64,000 nucleotides of DNA, from positions 248,001-312,000 of the forward strand of contig NZ_QAOX01000005.1 of assembly GCF_003050935.1 (NCBI RefSeq), written 5' to 3'. The DNA is from Luteibacter sp. OK325 (GTDB lineage Bacteria > Pseudomonadota > Gammaproteobacteria > Xanthomonadales > Rhodanobacteraceae). The position numbers and the translations under genes were made by a program. The notes below the pieces were generated by a model. It was not told the origin of the DNA and did no database searches. It saw only the letters and a list, made by a program, of their open reading frames with translations. How positions within the stretch are numbered: position 1 is the first letter of the stretch; each line of letters begins with the position of its first letter. Below are positions 34,049-43,873 of this stretch, piece after piece.

Positions 34049-34158
34049 CCGCGAAGCCAGGCCCGAACAGGGACAGACTGGTGACTGACCGCCAGCGATC
34101 GGATTCCGCTATCTTCGATGCAGGCGAGACCTCAATCCGCGGGGTTCGGGATTCCGGC

Positions 34159-35067
34159 ATGAGAGACATCTTCGCGCTCAAGCTCTACACGCGTGTCGCC
34201 AGGCTCGGCAGCTTCTCTGCCGCAGCGCGCGAGTGCGGGCTATCGCAGTCGCAGGCCTCGCGGATCATCGCAGACCTTGAATCGGACCTCGGGGTACGCC
34301 TGCTTTCAAGGACGACGCGTGCCGTGGTCCCGACGGAGACCGGTTCGGAATTTCTCGCGCGTATGGAGCCGATCCTGCTCGCGCTCGACGACGCCGAGCA
34401 CAGTGTGCGCGACGGCGGTGACCTTCGCGGCCTCATACGCATGAGCATGTCACTGAGCATCGCCATACGCGAGATCATTCCGCGTCTTGCATCGTTTTCG
34501 ACCAGGTACCCCAACGTGGAACTCCAGCTCTTGCTCGAGGACCGCCGTCAGGATCTCGTTCGCGACGCCGTGGATGTCGCGATTCGTGTCGGGTCGAAGC
34601 CAGACGCGAGCGGCACGATCAAGCAGCTGGCCGTGATTCCGAGGGTGATCATCGCGTCGCCTGCGTACCTCGCGATAGCGGGAACGCCCACCTCTCCCGA
34701 TGACCTCGTCAGCCATCGCATTGTTTCCGGACCCGCGTCGATGGTGCCCAAGGGTTGGCGGTTCGAGCGCGACGATGACGTCAGGACGATCGAGCTCGGT
34801 TCGCACTTCAGCACCAACGAGAGCGAAGGTGCGGTCGCTGCCGTTGTTTCCGGCATGGGCATAACGTCGACGACAGGTTGGGCATGTCGGCGCGAGCTCG
34901 CCGATGGCTCACTGGTTCAGCTGCTCACCGACTGGCGCACCGAGGAAATTCCCGTCTTTGCGTACTTTCCGCTCGGACGGGCGACGCGCGCCGCAGCGCG
35001 CGCCGTCGTCGATCATCTGATGGCGGAGTTGGCCATCGATGCCGGTCTTGGCCGCCTGCCCTACTGA
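34159..35067 (+). CDS. LysR-family regulator
   Basis: This LysR protein has the helix-turn-helix LGSFSAAARECGLSQSQASRIIADLESDLGVRLLSRTTRAV. I chose the ATG at 34159 (MRDIFALKLYTRV) because LysR proteins begin there; a GTG at 34081 would add 26 residues without homology. It is convergent with the SDR gene 35085-35843, leaving its target uncertain. Confidence 0.85.
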   Translation: MRDIFALKLYTRVARLGSFSAAARECGLSQSQASRIIADLESDLGVRLLSRTTRAVVPTETGSEFLARMEPILLALDDAEHSVRDGGDLRGLIRMSMSLSIAIREIIPRLASFSTRYPNVELQLLLEDRRQDLVRDAVDVAIRVGSKPDASGTIKQLAVIPRVIIASPAYLAIAGTPTSPDDLVSHRIVSGPASMVPKGWRFERDDDVRTIELGSHFSTNESEGAVAAVVSGMGITSTTGWACRRELADGSLVQLLTDWRTEEIPVFAYFPLGRATRAAARAVVDHLMAELAIDAGLGRLPY

Positions 35068-35084
35068 CGGGCGGCCTTCCGTTA

Positions 35085-35843
35085 TCAACCGCCGCCGAAG
35101 ATGCTCGATACCTGCGTATTGAAGCCGTCGACGAGCCCGTGCTCTGCGGGACCCGCGTTGTTGCGAAGGGGCCGTGCACCTTCAACCAGGATCTCGTTTG
35201 CGTCCGTCTCCAGTACGGCCATGGTCTGGGCAATGAACTCATCGAGCGGCATGGCAAGCTCAGCTTCCTGACTATTCATCAGTTCCGTGCGAACCCACGG
35301 CGGAGCGATCTCGAGCACTTTGACGCCGTCTTCGCGGAGCAGGAAGCGCTGCGAAAGAACGTAGGAGTGCAGCGCGGCCTTGGTAGCGGAATAGACGGCC
35401 GTGAAAGCGAGTGGCACGAAAGCAAGCACCGAGCTGTTGTAGATCACCGTCGCATCGGGCTGTTTCTTAAGATGGTCGATGAGGGCCGAAGTCAGGCGCA
35501 GCGGACCCATCAGGTTGGTGGTAATCGTCGAGACCATCTGCGCATCGTCCAGCCGGCCGACCGCACGGTCGAGTTCCATGATGCCCGCGTTGTTGATCAG
35601 CACGTTGAGTGTCGGGAACTCCGCAATAAGCTGCTTTGCGACCCGCTCGATGTCGGCGACATCAGAGACGTCGAGCTGTACGGCGCTCATGCCCGGGTTC
35701 GCGGCGACGACGGTATCGAGATGGCCACGACGACGTCCGCCGATGATGACCTTGTTGCCCTTGGCGTGAAGTGCTTCGGCAAGGCCGCGACCGATGCCCG
35801 AACCGCCGCCCGTGATGAAGATGGTATTGCCGCTGATTTTCAT
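35085..35843 (-). CDS. SDR-family oxidoreductase (DltE-like)
   Basis: The 252-residue SDR has TGGGSGIGRGLAEALHAKG, NNAGIM and the catalytic YSATKAAL. I chose the ATG at 35843 (MKISGNTIFITG), where family members begin, over the longer frame to 35909. Residue pattern after the active site (PPWVRTELMNSQEAELAMPLDEF) is typical of the DltE-like subgroup. It is convergent with the preceding LysR gene; 17 bases separate them. Substrate unknown. Confidence 0.88.
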   Translation of the reverse strand: MKISGNTIFITGGGSGIGRGLAEALHAKGNKVIIGGRRRGHLDTVVAANPGMSAVQLDVSDVADIERVAKQLIAEFPTLNVLINNAGIMELDRAVGRLDDAQMVSTITTNLMGPLRLTSALIDHLKKQPDATVIYNSSVLAFVPLAFTAVYSATKAALHSYVLSQRFLLREDGVKVLEIAPPWVRTELMNSQEAELAMPLDEFIAQTMAVLETDANEILVEGARPLRNNAGPAEHGLVDGFNTQVSSIFGGG

Positions 35844-36028
35844 GGTGTGTCCTCGGTCAGTTGGCCGCCGCCCCGTTAGTCGGGGCCAGCGGCGCGTTTC
35901 GTTGAACACAAGTTAGCGATGACCAGCCAGCCGCAGTAGCCGTTCATTTCCGCTTTGACTTATGTGGGCCCCACATCAATCGGGGGCCCACTCCCTACAA
36001 AGACCGGCTGCTGCCGTAACCTGCTCCT

Positions 36029-36052
36029 TGTAGGAGCCGATTCATCGGCGAA
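36029..36052 (+). repeat. Single REP-like copy
   Basis: One forward copy TGTAGGAGCC-GATTCATCGGCGAA stands alone next to the 3' end of the GST gene. No inverted partner is visible in the 217-base gap 35844-36060, which otherwise holds only the SDR promoter. Confidence 0.8.
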
Positions 36053-36060
36053 GCTCTCCC

Positions 36061-36708
36061 TCAAGCCCCCGCACTCACCCGACCACTCACTTCCGCATAC
36101 CAGCGCTTCGTCGCAACGTGACCTTCCGGCACCGGCATATCGATCGCCTTCGTCGCAAAGTCCACCGTCACCAGTGCCGTGATGTCCGCGACCGAATACC
36201 GGTCGCCGGCGACAAAGCCCACTTCCGACAACCGCACTTCAAGATCACTGTAGAAGTTCGCCACGCGCTGCTTGCTTCGATCCACCAGTGCGGGAATCTG
36301 CTCGTAATCATGTGGACCAGCGATTGCACGACCCTGCAGACCGGGAAGCACATTGCGAATGGCCTCCATCACCGATGCAAAGCCTTCGAGTTCGACCCGC
36401 CGCTCCCACATGGTGATGAGCGCCTTCTCCTTCGCGTTCGTACCGAACAAGGGATGCTGCGGAAATGCGTCTTCGAGGTAACGCTGGATGGCCGGCACTT
36501 CTCCGATCGAGGTGCCGTCACCCAGTACCAGGGTCGGCACCACGCGGCGCGGATTGATCGCCCGGTAGGCCTCTGCGTGCTGCTCGCCCTTGCCGAGATC
36601 GACCGCGACAGTAGGGATGGTCAGGTTCTTCTCGGCGATGAAGATGCGCACGCGGCGCGAGTTCGGCGAACCGCCGGACTGGTAGAGCTTGAGTGATTCA
36701 GTAGTCAT
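36061..36708 (-). CDS. Glutathione S-transferase
   Basis: The 215-residue protein has the N-terminal thioredoxin-like domain (LKLYQSGGSPNSRRVRIFIAEKNL, then RRVVPTLVLGDGTSIGEVPAIQRYLED) and an all-helical C-terminal domain (AGDRYSVADITALVTVDFA). The ATG at 36708 matches the family start. It conjugates glutathione to electrophiles in the cytoplasm. It lies 31 bases downstream of the FabG-like gene on the same strand, so the two are likely one operon under the LysR regulator at 37653. Confidence 0.9.
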   Translation of the reverse strand: MTTESLKLYQSGGSPNSRRVRIFIAEKNLTIPTVAVDLGKGEQHAEAYRAINPRRVVPTLVLGDGTSIGEVPAIQRYLEDAFPQHPLFGTNAKEKALITMWERRVELEGFASVMEAIRNVLPGLQGRAIAGPHDYEQIPALVDRSKQRVANFYSDLEVRLSEVGFVAGDRYSVADITALVTVDFATKAIDMPVPEGHVATKRWYAEVSGRVSAGA

Positions 36709-36739
36709 GGGTTTTCTTCTAGACGGGAGATCGGGACGA

Positions 36740-37498
36740 TCAAAGTTTCGAGCCACCATCGACGTGCAGCGTTTCACCGGTCACCCAGCGCGATGCGTCG
36801 GAGGCGAGGAAGGCGATTGCGTCCGCGATGTCCTGGGCGGTGGCCATGCGCTTCAGCGCCTGGATGCTCAGCGTGAAGTCACGACCTTCGTCGCTCTTGG
36901 CGAAGCTCGACATATCGGTGGGAACCACGCCCGGCGCAACGGCGTTGACGCGAATGCCGCGGTCGCCCAGTGCCGACGCAAAGTGCTTCACAAGCGTGTC
37001 GATGGCGCCCTTGGTCGCGGAGTAAGCCGACAACGTGCCGACGGCGGACTTGGCGGCGAGCGACGAAAGCAGGACGACACTACTGTCCTTGCACATCACC
37101 GGAAGGAGCTGCTGCACGAGGAAGTAGGGGGCGCGAACATTCACGGCGAAGAGGTCGTCGAAGTTCTCGACGGTGGTGTCCTCGATCGTCGCGGAGACGG
37201 CGATACCGGCATTAGCGACCAGGACGTCGAGTCGGCCACCAATGATCTCGCGCACCTTGGCGGCGAGTTCGTGCGGCCCTTGCGCGGCACGGAGGTCCGC
37301 ACCGACTTTCTCTGCCTTGCCGCCCGCCTGGCGAATTTCGTCCACGACAGCCTGGGCCTCCTGTTCGCCGCGGCTGAAGTGCACGAGCACCTGTGCACCT
37401 GCCTTGGCGAGAGCCAGCGCGCTGGCCTTGCCGATACCACGCGAAGCACCGGTCACCAGGGCGGTCTTGCCGGTCAGATTGAAGATTTGGTTGCTCAT
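36740..37498 (-). CDS. SDR-family oxidoreductase (FabG-like)
   Basis: The 252-residue SDR has TGASRGIGKASALALAKAGA, NAGIAVS, the catalytic YSATKGAIDTLVKH and GETLHVDGGSKL at the C-terminus, the pattern of 3-oxoacyl-ACP reductase-like enzymes. Context (GST downstream, LysR divergent) argues for detoxification rather than fatty-acid synthesis. Confidence 0.9.
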   Translation of the reverse strand: MSNQIFNLTGKTALVTGASRGIGKASALALAKAGAQVLVHFSRGEQEAQAVVDEIRQAGGKAEKVGADLRAAQGPHELAAKVREIIGGRLDVLVANAGIAVSATIEDTTVENFDDLFAVNVRAPYFLVQQLLPVMCKDSSVVLLSSLAAKSAVGTLSAYSATKGAIDTLVKHFASALGDRGIRVNAVAPGVVPTDMSSFAKSDEGRDFTLSIQALKRMATAQDIADAIAFLASDASRWVTGETLHVDGGSKL

Positions 37499-37652
37499 GA
37501 TGTATTCCTCAGAGATATGGCTAGCGAATGGATCGGGCTTGCCGGCGGGATGGCAATTGGCTCTCCCGGAGGCTTGGTGGACAATCTAGGCCGCTCTGGC
37601 GCGTCTGAAAAAGACTTTGTAAGCTGGTACGCATACCTCTGAGGCATGGCCC

Positions 37653-38543
37653 ATGGAACTTCGGCACCTGCGCTACCTGATCGCGGTCGCTGAAACAGGC
37701 AGCCTCACGGAGGCCGCCGAGAAGCGCCTGCATACGTCGCAACCCTCGCTCAGCCGGCAGATACGTGATCTGGAGGATCAGGTCGGCGTCGCGTTGCTCA
37801 CGCGTAGCGCGCGAGGCGTCGTCCTCACCGAGGCAGGAAGGGCATTCATCGATCACGCGCGACTGGCATTGAGCCAGGTGGATGCGGCCGTCGAAGCTGC
37901 GCGTCGGGCAGCGTTACCTTCAAAGCGGCGGTTCGCGCTTGGCTTCCTCACCGGCCTCGAGATGAAGTGGCTGCCTCGTGCGATGCAGTTGCTACACCAG
38001 GACATGTCGACCGTCGATGTCACGGTATCGAGTGACTACTCGCCGGATCTTGCAGATGCCGTCGCACGCGGCCGACTCGATCTCGCCTTCATGCGAGCCG
38101 AGCCGGATTACGATCTCGAGTATCGCGTTATCGGTCAGGAGGAGTTGGTGATGCTCATGCCGAGCGATCACAAGCTGACGAAACGGAAGATGGTCGAGCC
38201 GAAGGACATGATCGGCGAGCCATATGTCGCGATGGCGAACAAGGCGAAGGTGCTTCGCGGGGTTATCGATCATTACCTTGAGCGATCGGGTGTTGCGATC
38301 GAACCGACGCAAGGTGTCGACAATCCTGCCATGGTGATGTCGCTCGTTGCGTCAACGCGCGGGCTGGCGTTGATCCCCGCGTACATCCAGGACCTGATGC
38401 CCTGGTCGGTGACCAGTCGGCCGCTGAAGAATCCGCCGATGCTGGATCTCGTTGTGGGGTATAGCAGGAGCAATACGTCGCCCATCCTCGAGGAATTTCT
38501 TTCTCGCCTGGACAAATTCGTACCCGATGCGACGTCGCTTTAG
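37653..38543 (+). CDS. LysR-family regulator of the SDR-GST pair
   Basis: A 296-residue LysR protein starting MELRHLRYLIAVAETGSLTEAAEKRLHTSQPSLSRQIRDLEDQVG, followed by the LysR effector domain. It is divergent from the FabG-like gene over a 154-base gap; a short repeat CCTC-T-GAGG lies just before its start. It presumably controls the SDR-GST operon. This is the last gene before the origin-region housekeeping block. Confidence 0.92.
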   Translation: MELRHLRYLIAVAETGSLTEAAEKRLHTSQPSLSRQIRDLEDQVGVALLTRSARGVVLTEAGRAFIDHARLALSQVDAAVEAARRAALPSKRRFALGFLTGLEMKWLPRAMQLLHQDMSTVDVTVSSDYSPDLADAVARGRLDLAFMRAEPDYDLEYRVIGQEELVMLMPSDHKLTKRKMVEPKDMIGEPYVAMANKAKVLRGVIDHYLERSGVAIEPTQGVDNPAMVMSLVASTRGLALIPAYIQDLMPWSVTSRPLKNPPMLDLVVGYSRSNTSPILEEFLSRLDKFVPDATSL

Positions 38544-38637
38544 GCCGTTGCCGATATCGAGCTCCCTTCGCGAGATCCCATGCGCGAGCCACCTGGCTTC
38601 GATATGTGATCGTTCTGGACACTAACGGCTCAGTTCG

Positions 38638-39981
38638 CTATTTCCCGATACAGAACGAACTGAAGATAGCTCCGAGAAGATCATCCGATGAGTACGTCCC
38701 GGTGATCTCACCCAACGCTTGCTGCGCCTGACGCAGTTCTTCCGCAGCAAGCTCTCCGGCATGGGAGCCATGCAACGCATTCGCCGTACGTGACAGGTGT
38801 TCGTGAACGACCTCGAGCGCCACAACATGCCGGCGACGTGCGCTGAACGCACCGTCGCCCGCCCCGGCGGTCGCGAGGTCCTTCAACATGGCGCGTAGCG
38901 CGTCCAGGCCATCGCCGGTCAGCGCGGACAACCACAACATGTCGTGGCCGTCGTGCGATTCCCGGTGTGCCGACGCGTGCGCGAGGTCGATTTTGTTTAC
39001 TACCACGATGCGCGCGGCATGTACCGGTGTCCCCTCGAAGAACGCGAGGTCGGAATTGGCGTGCTCGGCATCGGTCACAAGAAGGGCCACATCGCAGCGC
39101 TCTAGCTGCGCGCGTGCGCGCCGAATACCCTCGCGCTCGACGACGTCAACAGAATCACGAAGACCTGCGGTATCAGCCAGTTCGAGTGTCACGCCATCGA
39201 TGCTGATCGACTCACGCAAAACGTCGCGCGTCGTGCCGGCGATGTCCGTAACGATGGCACGCTCCTGGCCCGCAAGCGCATTCATCAGACTCGACTTTCC
39301 AGTGTTCGGACGACCGATGATCGCCACTGTGATGCCGTCATTCAGGCGAACGCCACGACGCGTTTCCACGAGCAGGGCATCGAGGTCCGTTCGCAGTGAC
39401 GCGAGCTGTTCACCGATGACGGGATCAGCGAGGAAGTCGATCTCTTCTTCGGGAAAGTCGATGGCCGCTTCAATATGCACGCGCAGCGCGATCATCTCCG
39501 CGAGTAGTTCGTCGACGCGCGCCGAGAACACGCCTTCCATCGAACGTAATGCTGCGCGCGCACTCGCTTCCGATGTCGCAGCGACCACGTCGGCTACGGC
39601 TTCCGCCTGCGCGAGATCGAGCTTCCCATTGAGAAACGCGCGCTCGGTAAATTCGCCCGGCCGTGCAAGCCGCGCACCCAGCTGGATGCAACGGCGAAGC
39701 AGGGCGTCGAGAAGTACCGCACTCCCATGCCCCTGCAACTCGAGAACATGCTCGCCGGTATAAGAGGCCGGACCAGGAAAGTGCAGCAGAATCCCGCGAT
39801 CGATCAACTCACGATGGCCGTCGCGAAACGCAGCGAAGTGCGCATGGCGCGGCACCGGCTCTCGACCGAGGAACGCCTTGGCGATTTCAGGAACCAAAGG
39901 CCCGGAAACACGAACGGCGCCGACGCCAGCCGCGCCGGCGCCGGTAGCGATGGCCGCGATGGTGTCGTCGCCGTGAGTCAT
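38638..39981 (-). CDS. mnmE: tRNA modification GTPase MnmE
   Basis: MnmE with MnmG installs the 5-carboxymethylaminomethyl group on wobble uridine of tRNAs. The 447-residue protein starts at 39981 (MTHGDDTIAAIATGAG); a frame to 40167 is spurious. The G domain shows GRPNTGKSSLMNAL, DIAGTTRDV, DTAGLRD and NKID, and the C-terminus ends in CIGK with the essential cysteine. It follows yidC, as in most bacteria. Confidence 0.97.
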   Translation of the reverse strand: MTHGDDTIAAIATGAGAAGVGAVRVSGPLVPEIAKAFLGREPVPRHAHFAAFRDGHRELIDRGILLHFPGPASYTGEHVLELQGHGSAVLLDALLRRCIQLGARLARPGEFTERAFLNGKLDLAQAEAVADVVAATSEASARAALRSMEGVFSARVDELLAEMIALRVHIEAAIDFPEEEIDFLADPVIGEQLASLRTDLDALLVETRRGVRLNDGITVAIIGRPNTGKSSLMNALAGQERAIVTDIAGTTRDVLRESISIDGVTLELADTAGLRDSVDVVEREGIRRARAQLERCDVALLVTDAEHANSDLAFFEGTPVHAARIVVVNKIDLAHASAHRESHDGHDMLWLSALTGDGLDALRAMLKDLATAGAGDGAFSARRRHVVALEVVHEHLSRTANALHGSHAGELAAEELRQAQQALGEITGTYSSDDLLGAIFSSFCIGK

Positions 39982-40004
39982 GCCTTCCGTACCTTCGATA
40001 GCGA

Positions 40005-40030
40005 AGCGGCGCGTCTTTCGACGCGCCGCT
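40005..40030 (-). terminator. Strong hairpin between yidC and mnmE
   Basis: AGCGGCGCGTC (40005-40015) / GACGCGCCGCT (40020-40030) is a perfect 11-bp stem; on the minus strand the loop is the stable tetraloop GAAA. It starts six bases after the yidC stop and has no T tract. It may attenuate transcription or protect the yidC 3' end. Confidence 0.6.
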
Positions 40031-40036
40031 CGGGGG

Positions 40037-41731
40037 TTATGCGGTCTTGGCCTTGATCTCGGCCCGGTCGACGCTACGGTTGATGTACCACTGCTGGAGC
40101 AGGCTGGTCGCACCGTTGATCGTCCAGTAGAGCACGAGGCCCGAGGGGAAGAAGGCGAAGAAGACACCGAAGATCAACGGCATCACCTTCATCATCTTGG
40201 CCTGGGTCGGGTCCATGCCGGCCGTCGGCATCATGCGCTGGGTGAGCAGGGTGACGATGAAGTACAACACCGGCAACACGTAGAAGGGATCCGGCGCGGA
40301 CAGATCGTGGATCCAGCCGAAGAACGGCGCATGGCGCAGCTCGATGGATTCCGACAGCACGCGAAGCAGGCCGATGAAGATCGGGAAGGTGATCAGGATG
40401 GGCAGGCAGCCCGCCATCGGATTCACCTTCTCCTTCTTGTACAGCTCCATCATCGCCTGCTGCATCTTCACGCGATCGTCGCCGTAACGCTCCTTGAGCG
40501 CGGCGACGCGCGGCTGCAGCTTGCGCATGCGTGCGCCCGAACGGAACTGCGCATCGGTGAGCTTGTACAGCGCGGCCTTGATCAGCAGCACGAGCAGGAT
40601 GATCGCGACGCCCCAGTTACCGCTGATTGCGTGAAGCTGCGAGAGCAACCAGTGCAGCGGCTGGGCGATGATCGTGAACCAGCCGTAGTTGGCGGTCAGT
40701 TCCAGGCCCGGTGCGATGACGTCGAGCGTTCCCTGCAGCTTCGGACCGATATAAAGACGCGCGACGCTGTCAGCCGACTGACCCGGAGCGACCTGGATCG
40801 CCGGGCCGAAAGCGCGCACGAGGTAACGCGGCGTCGCGGAGTTCGGATCGACGATGTTGCTGCTATAGGTCACCGCTTCGTTCGCCGGCGGAATCCAGGC
40901 GACGAAGAAGTAATGCTGCAGCATGCTCACCCAGCCACCGGTGATCTGGCGGTTGAGCGGCTTCTTGCCGAACTCAACGAAGGGCAGCGACTCGAACTTG
41001 CTTTCCGGGCTATACCAGGCGGCCCCGAAGAAACTGTGCTGCGCCGGGTCGGTATAGGCCTTGAACCAGTTGACCTTCTCGGCCGGCACCCGCTGTAGCT
41101 GATGGTAAGCGTTACCGTTCCACACGGCCGTCGAGCCGTTCTCGATGCGCTGGTCGAGGTCGACCACGTAGTCGGTGCGCTTGAGCGTGTAACGCTTGAT
41201 CACCTTCACGCCGGACGGATCCGTCCAGCTCAGGTCGACGCTGACCGATTTCTGGCCGTCGGCGAGGACGTTCTCGGTCTTCTCCGCGTGGAACAGCGCG
41301 CGGTGGTCCGGCGCGGCGCCCGTATTGCTGACCAGACCGTCCTGGGCAGCGAAGAAATGCGCGCCGTCGTCGTCGAGCAGGCGGACCGGCGGCGACGTCG
41401 GATTCTTCTTGGTTTCCGGCTCAGTCGGGTAGGCGAGCAGTTCCGAGCGGACGATGCTGCCGCCGCGGGTGTCGATGGTCAGGCGGAGCAGGTCATTGGA
41501 CAGCGTGACCAACTCGGCCTTGCCGTCTGCGGGAGCGCCGGATTCGTTCGGGACGCCAGCCGGGCTGGTCGCGCCGGGAACGGCGGCATCGGCGCCGGGC
41601 TGTCCAGCCGTGGTCTGGCCGGTAGGCGCAGGAGGAGCCGGCGGAGTGACGTAGTCCTTCTCCCACTCGGTCCACAAGAGATACGCCACGAACATGAGCG
41701 CGAAGAAGAGGAGCGTGCGCGTTTGATTCAT
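40037..41731 (-). CDS. yidC: Membrane protein insertase YidC
   Basis: YidC inserts and folds inner-membrane proteins, alone or with SecYEG. The 564-residue protein has an N-terminal helix (TLLFFALMFVAYLLWTEW), a large periplasmic domain (about 50-350) and the C-terminal core with the positively charged groove (LIKAALYKLTDAQFRSGARMRKLQPRVAALKERYGD). Gene order rpmH-rnpA-yidC-mnmE is standard, but no yidD lies between rnpA and yidC; the gap is 73 bases. Confidence 0.98.
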   Translation of the reverse strand: MNQTRTLLFFALMFVAYLLWTEWEKDYVTPPAPPAPTGQTTAGQPGADAAVPGATSPAGVPNESGAPADGKAELVTLSNDLLRLTIDTRGGSIVRSELLAYPTEPETKKNPTSPPVRLLDDDGAHFFAAQDGLVSNTGAAPDHRALFHAEKTENVLADGQKSVSVDLSWTDPSGVKVIKRYTLKRTDYVVDLDQRIENGSTAVWNGNAYHQLQRVPAEKVNWFKAYTDPAQHSFFGAAWYSPESKFESLPFVEFGKKPLNRQITGGWVSMLQHYFFVAWIPPANEAVTYSSNIVDPNSATPRYLVRAFGPAIQVAPGQSADSVARLYIGPKLQGTLDVIAPGLELTANYGWFTIIAQPLHWLLSQLHAISGNWGVAIILLVLLIKAALYKLTDAQFRSGARMRKLQPRVAALKERYGDDRVKMQQAMMELYKKEKVNPMAGCLPILITFPIFIGLLRVLSESIELRHAPFFGWIHDLSAPDPFYVLPVLYFIVTLLTQRMMPTAGMDPTQAKMMKVMPLIFGVFFAFFPSGLVLYWTINGATSLLQQWYINRSVDRAEIKAKTA

Positions 41732-41804
41732 TGCAGGGCCAGATCCGGATGACGCCTTGGCCTGATGTTGGCCAGGAAAGGCGGGGACGACGGTGAGAAG
41801 AAGG

Positions 41805-42170
41805 TCAACGCGCGATTGTGCCGTCGGCGCCTTCGCGCTTCAACGGCCGGACCTTGCGCAGGAGCATGTCGAGCTCGGCCAATAAGGCTTCGCCGGTCTC
41901 TTTGACCGCGCTGTCGCGTGCCATGACCAGGATGTCGACATGGGGTAGGGCGATGCGCGCGCGGCGAAATGCCTCACGTGCCAGGCGCTTGATCCGGTTA
42001 CGGTCGACCGCGCGCTTGGAACAGCGCTTGGAGATGGCCAGGCCAAGCCTTGCCGTGTCGACGTCGTTGTTTCCGAAGCGCAAAAGAAAACAGCGGCCGC
42101 CGAGGCGTCCGCTGACTGTTCGCAAGGCTGCGAAGTCGGCGGCGCGGCGGAGCCGCGCTTCGCGCGGCAT
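41805..42170 (-). CDS. rnpA: Ribonuclease P protein component
   Basis: RnpA assists the RNase P RNA in maturing tRNA 5' ends. The 121-residue basic protein carries the RNR signature KRAVDRNRIKRLAREAFR and the ISKRCSKRAV region. I placed the start at 42170 (MPREARLRRAADFAALR). A frame from 42971 covers rpmH and the dnaA gene in antisense and is not real. It starts 29 bases after rpmH. Confidence 0.94.
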   Translation of the reverse strand: MPREARLRRAADFAALRTVSGRLGGRCFLLRFGNNDVDTARLGLAISKRCSKRAVDRNRIKRLAREAFRRARIALPHVDILVMARDSAVKETGEALLAELDMLLRKVRPLKREGADGTIAR

Positions 42171-42199
42171 GGCTGCGGCACGCACGACAGGCGAACCGA

Positions 42200-42334
42200 T
42201 TACGGGATCAGGCGCTTGCGACCCTTCGCGCGGCGGGCATTGATGATCTTGCGACCATCGGCCGTCGCCATGCGGGCGCGGAAGCCGTGGGTGCGGGCGC
42301 GCTTGAGCTTGCTGGGCTGGAAAGTCCGCTTCAT
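42200..42334 (-). CDS. rpmH: 50S ribosomal protein L34
   Basis: A 44-residue ribosomal protein with the invariant [22 protein letters not shown] and KGRKRL. It starts the rpmH-rnpA-yidC-mnmE operon and is divergent from dnaA. Confidence 0.98.
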   Translation of the reverse strand: MKRTFQPSKLKRARTHGFRARMATADGRKIINARRAKGRKRLIP

Positions 42335-42523
42335 GACTCTTAATCCGGGTGAAGAATGAATATGGCCGGAAAGTATGGCCGACATTCCGCTGAGGTGTCA
42401 ACCGCTTGGCCGCGCAACAACAGCGGAGGCCCGGCCAGGCGAACCCCGAGGTGGGGGCGGAACGCTGGTAGACTTCGTCGTCCACCCCGCGCGCAAGCGC
42501 CCCTTCTGTGGCAAGAATACCCG
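42335..42523. promoter_or_regulatory. Divergent rpmH-dnaA promoter region
   Basis: This 189-base gap must contain the dnaA promoter and that of the rpmH operon. I see no perfect DnaA box here (TTATCCACA on either strand), which argues that the origin is on the other side of dnaA. Confidence 0.5.
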
Positions 42524-43873
42524 ATGAGTGATCTTTGGAGGCGCTGTCTCGAGCGTCTTGAAGGCGAATTGAGCGCCGAGGACGTCCAGACCTGGCTGAT
42601 GCCGTTGCAGGCCAGGGAAGACGCCAGTGGGCTGCATCTCTTCGCCCCGAATCCGTACTCGCTGGACACCGTCCGCGACGAATACCTGAAACAGATCCAG
42701 ACGATCTCCGAGCACCTGCTCGGACACCCCGTGCCCGTGAGCCTGGAAGTCGGCTCGTCCGCTGGCAGGCCCGCGCCCCAGCGGCCCGTGGCGTCGTCTC
42801 CGGCCGCGGCGCCCCCGCGCCCTGCCCGTGAGGCCGCGCCCGAAGCGCCCCACGTGCACAACCTGGATCCGCACTACACCTTCGATACCTTCGTCGAAGG
42901 CAAGTCGAACCAGCTCGGCAAGGCCGCGGCCATGCAGGTGGCGATGAACCCGGGTCGGGCCTACAACCCATTGCTGTTGTACGGCGGCACCGGTCTGGGT
43001 AAGACGCATCTCATGCATGCGGCCGGCAACCTGCTTATGCAGAACAATCCGGATGCCAAGGTGCTCTACCTGCGTTCGGAGCAGTTCGTCAGCGGCATGG
43101 TGAAAGCGTTGCAGCAGAAGAACATGGACGAGTTCAAGCGTCGCTTCCGAACGGTGGATGCGCTGCTGATCGACGACATCCAGTTCTTCGCCGGCAAGGA
43201 CACCACGCAGGAAGAGTTCTTCCATACGTTCAACGCGCTGTTCGAAGCGAAGCAGCAGATCATCCTTACCTGCGATCGCTATCCGAAGGAGCTCGACAAG
43301 CTCGAGCCACGCCTGAAGTCGCGCCTGGGCTGGGGTTTGTCCGTGGCGATCGAGCCGCCGGACTTCGAGACGCGCGCGGCGATCCTTCTTTCCAAGGCCG
43401 CCGACAAGGGCATGGAAGTGTCCGAGGATGTCGCGATGCTGCTGGCCAAGCGCATCCGCTCCAACGTGCGCGACCTCGAGGGCGCGCTCAACACGTTGGC
43501 GGCTCGCGCCAACTTCTACCGCAAGCCGATTACGACGGACTTCGCGGAAGAGACCCTGCGCGACCTGCTCAACACGCATGCGCAGGCAGTCACTGTCCCG
43601 AACATCCAGAAGATGGTCGCCGACTATTACCAGGTGCGCCTGTCCGACCTGCTCTCCAAACGCCGTGTGCGCTCCCTGGCGCGTCCCCGGCAGGTAGCCA
43701 TGGCGCTGTCCAAGGAACTGACCGACCACAGCCTCCCGGAGATCGGTGAAGCGTTTGGTGGCCGCGACCATACGACGGTGCTCCATGCCTGCCGCACCAT
43801 CCGTGGTTTCTGTGAGAAAGACGTTCGTATGCGGCAGGACTGGGAACAGCTCATCCGTATATTGACGGGCTGA
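42524..43873 (+). CDS. dnaA: Chromosomal replication initiator DnaA
   Basis: DnaA binds boxes at oriC and opens the duplex. The 449-residue protein has domain I (about 1-70), a Pro/Ala-rich linker (80-110), the AAA+ domain with Walker A GGTGLGKT (154-161) and [14 protein letters not shown], and the C-terminal DNA-binding domain with [15 protein letters not shown]. The start is the ATG at 42524 ([16 protein letters not shown]). Confidence 0.98.
   Translation: MSDLWRRCLERLEGELSAEDVQTWLMPLQAREDASGLHLFAPNPYSLDTVRDEYLKQIQTISEHLLGHPVPVSLEVGSSAGRPAPQRPVASSPAAAPPRPAREAAPEAPHVHNLDPHYTFDTFVEGKSNQLGKAAAMQVAMNPGRAYNPLLLYGGTGLGKTHLMHAAGNLLMQNNPDAKVLYLRSEQFVSGMVKALQQKNMDEFKRRFRTVDALLIDDIQFFAGKDTTQEEFFHTFNALFEAKQQIILTCDRYPKELDKLEPRLKSRLGWGLSVAIEPPDFETRAAILLSKAADKGMEVSEDVAMLLAKRIRSNVRDLEGALNTLAARANFYRKPITTDFAEETLRDLLNTHAQAVTVPNIQKMVADYYQVRLSDLLSKRRVRSLARPRQVAMALSKELTDHSLPEIGEAFGGRDHTTVLHACRTIRGFCEKDVRMRQDWEQLIRILTG

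Noticed and set aside
42171-42971. N-terminal extension of rnpA to 42971
   Set aside because: It overlaps rpmH and the 5' half of dnaA in antisense; RnpA homologues begin at MPREARLRR.
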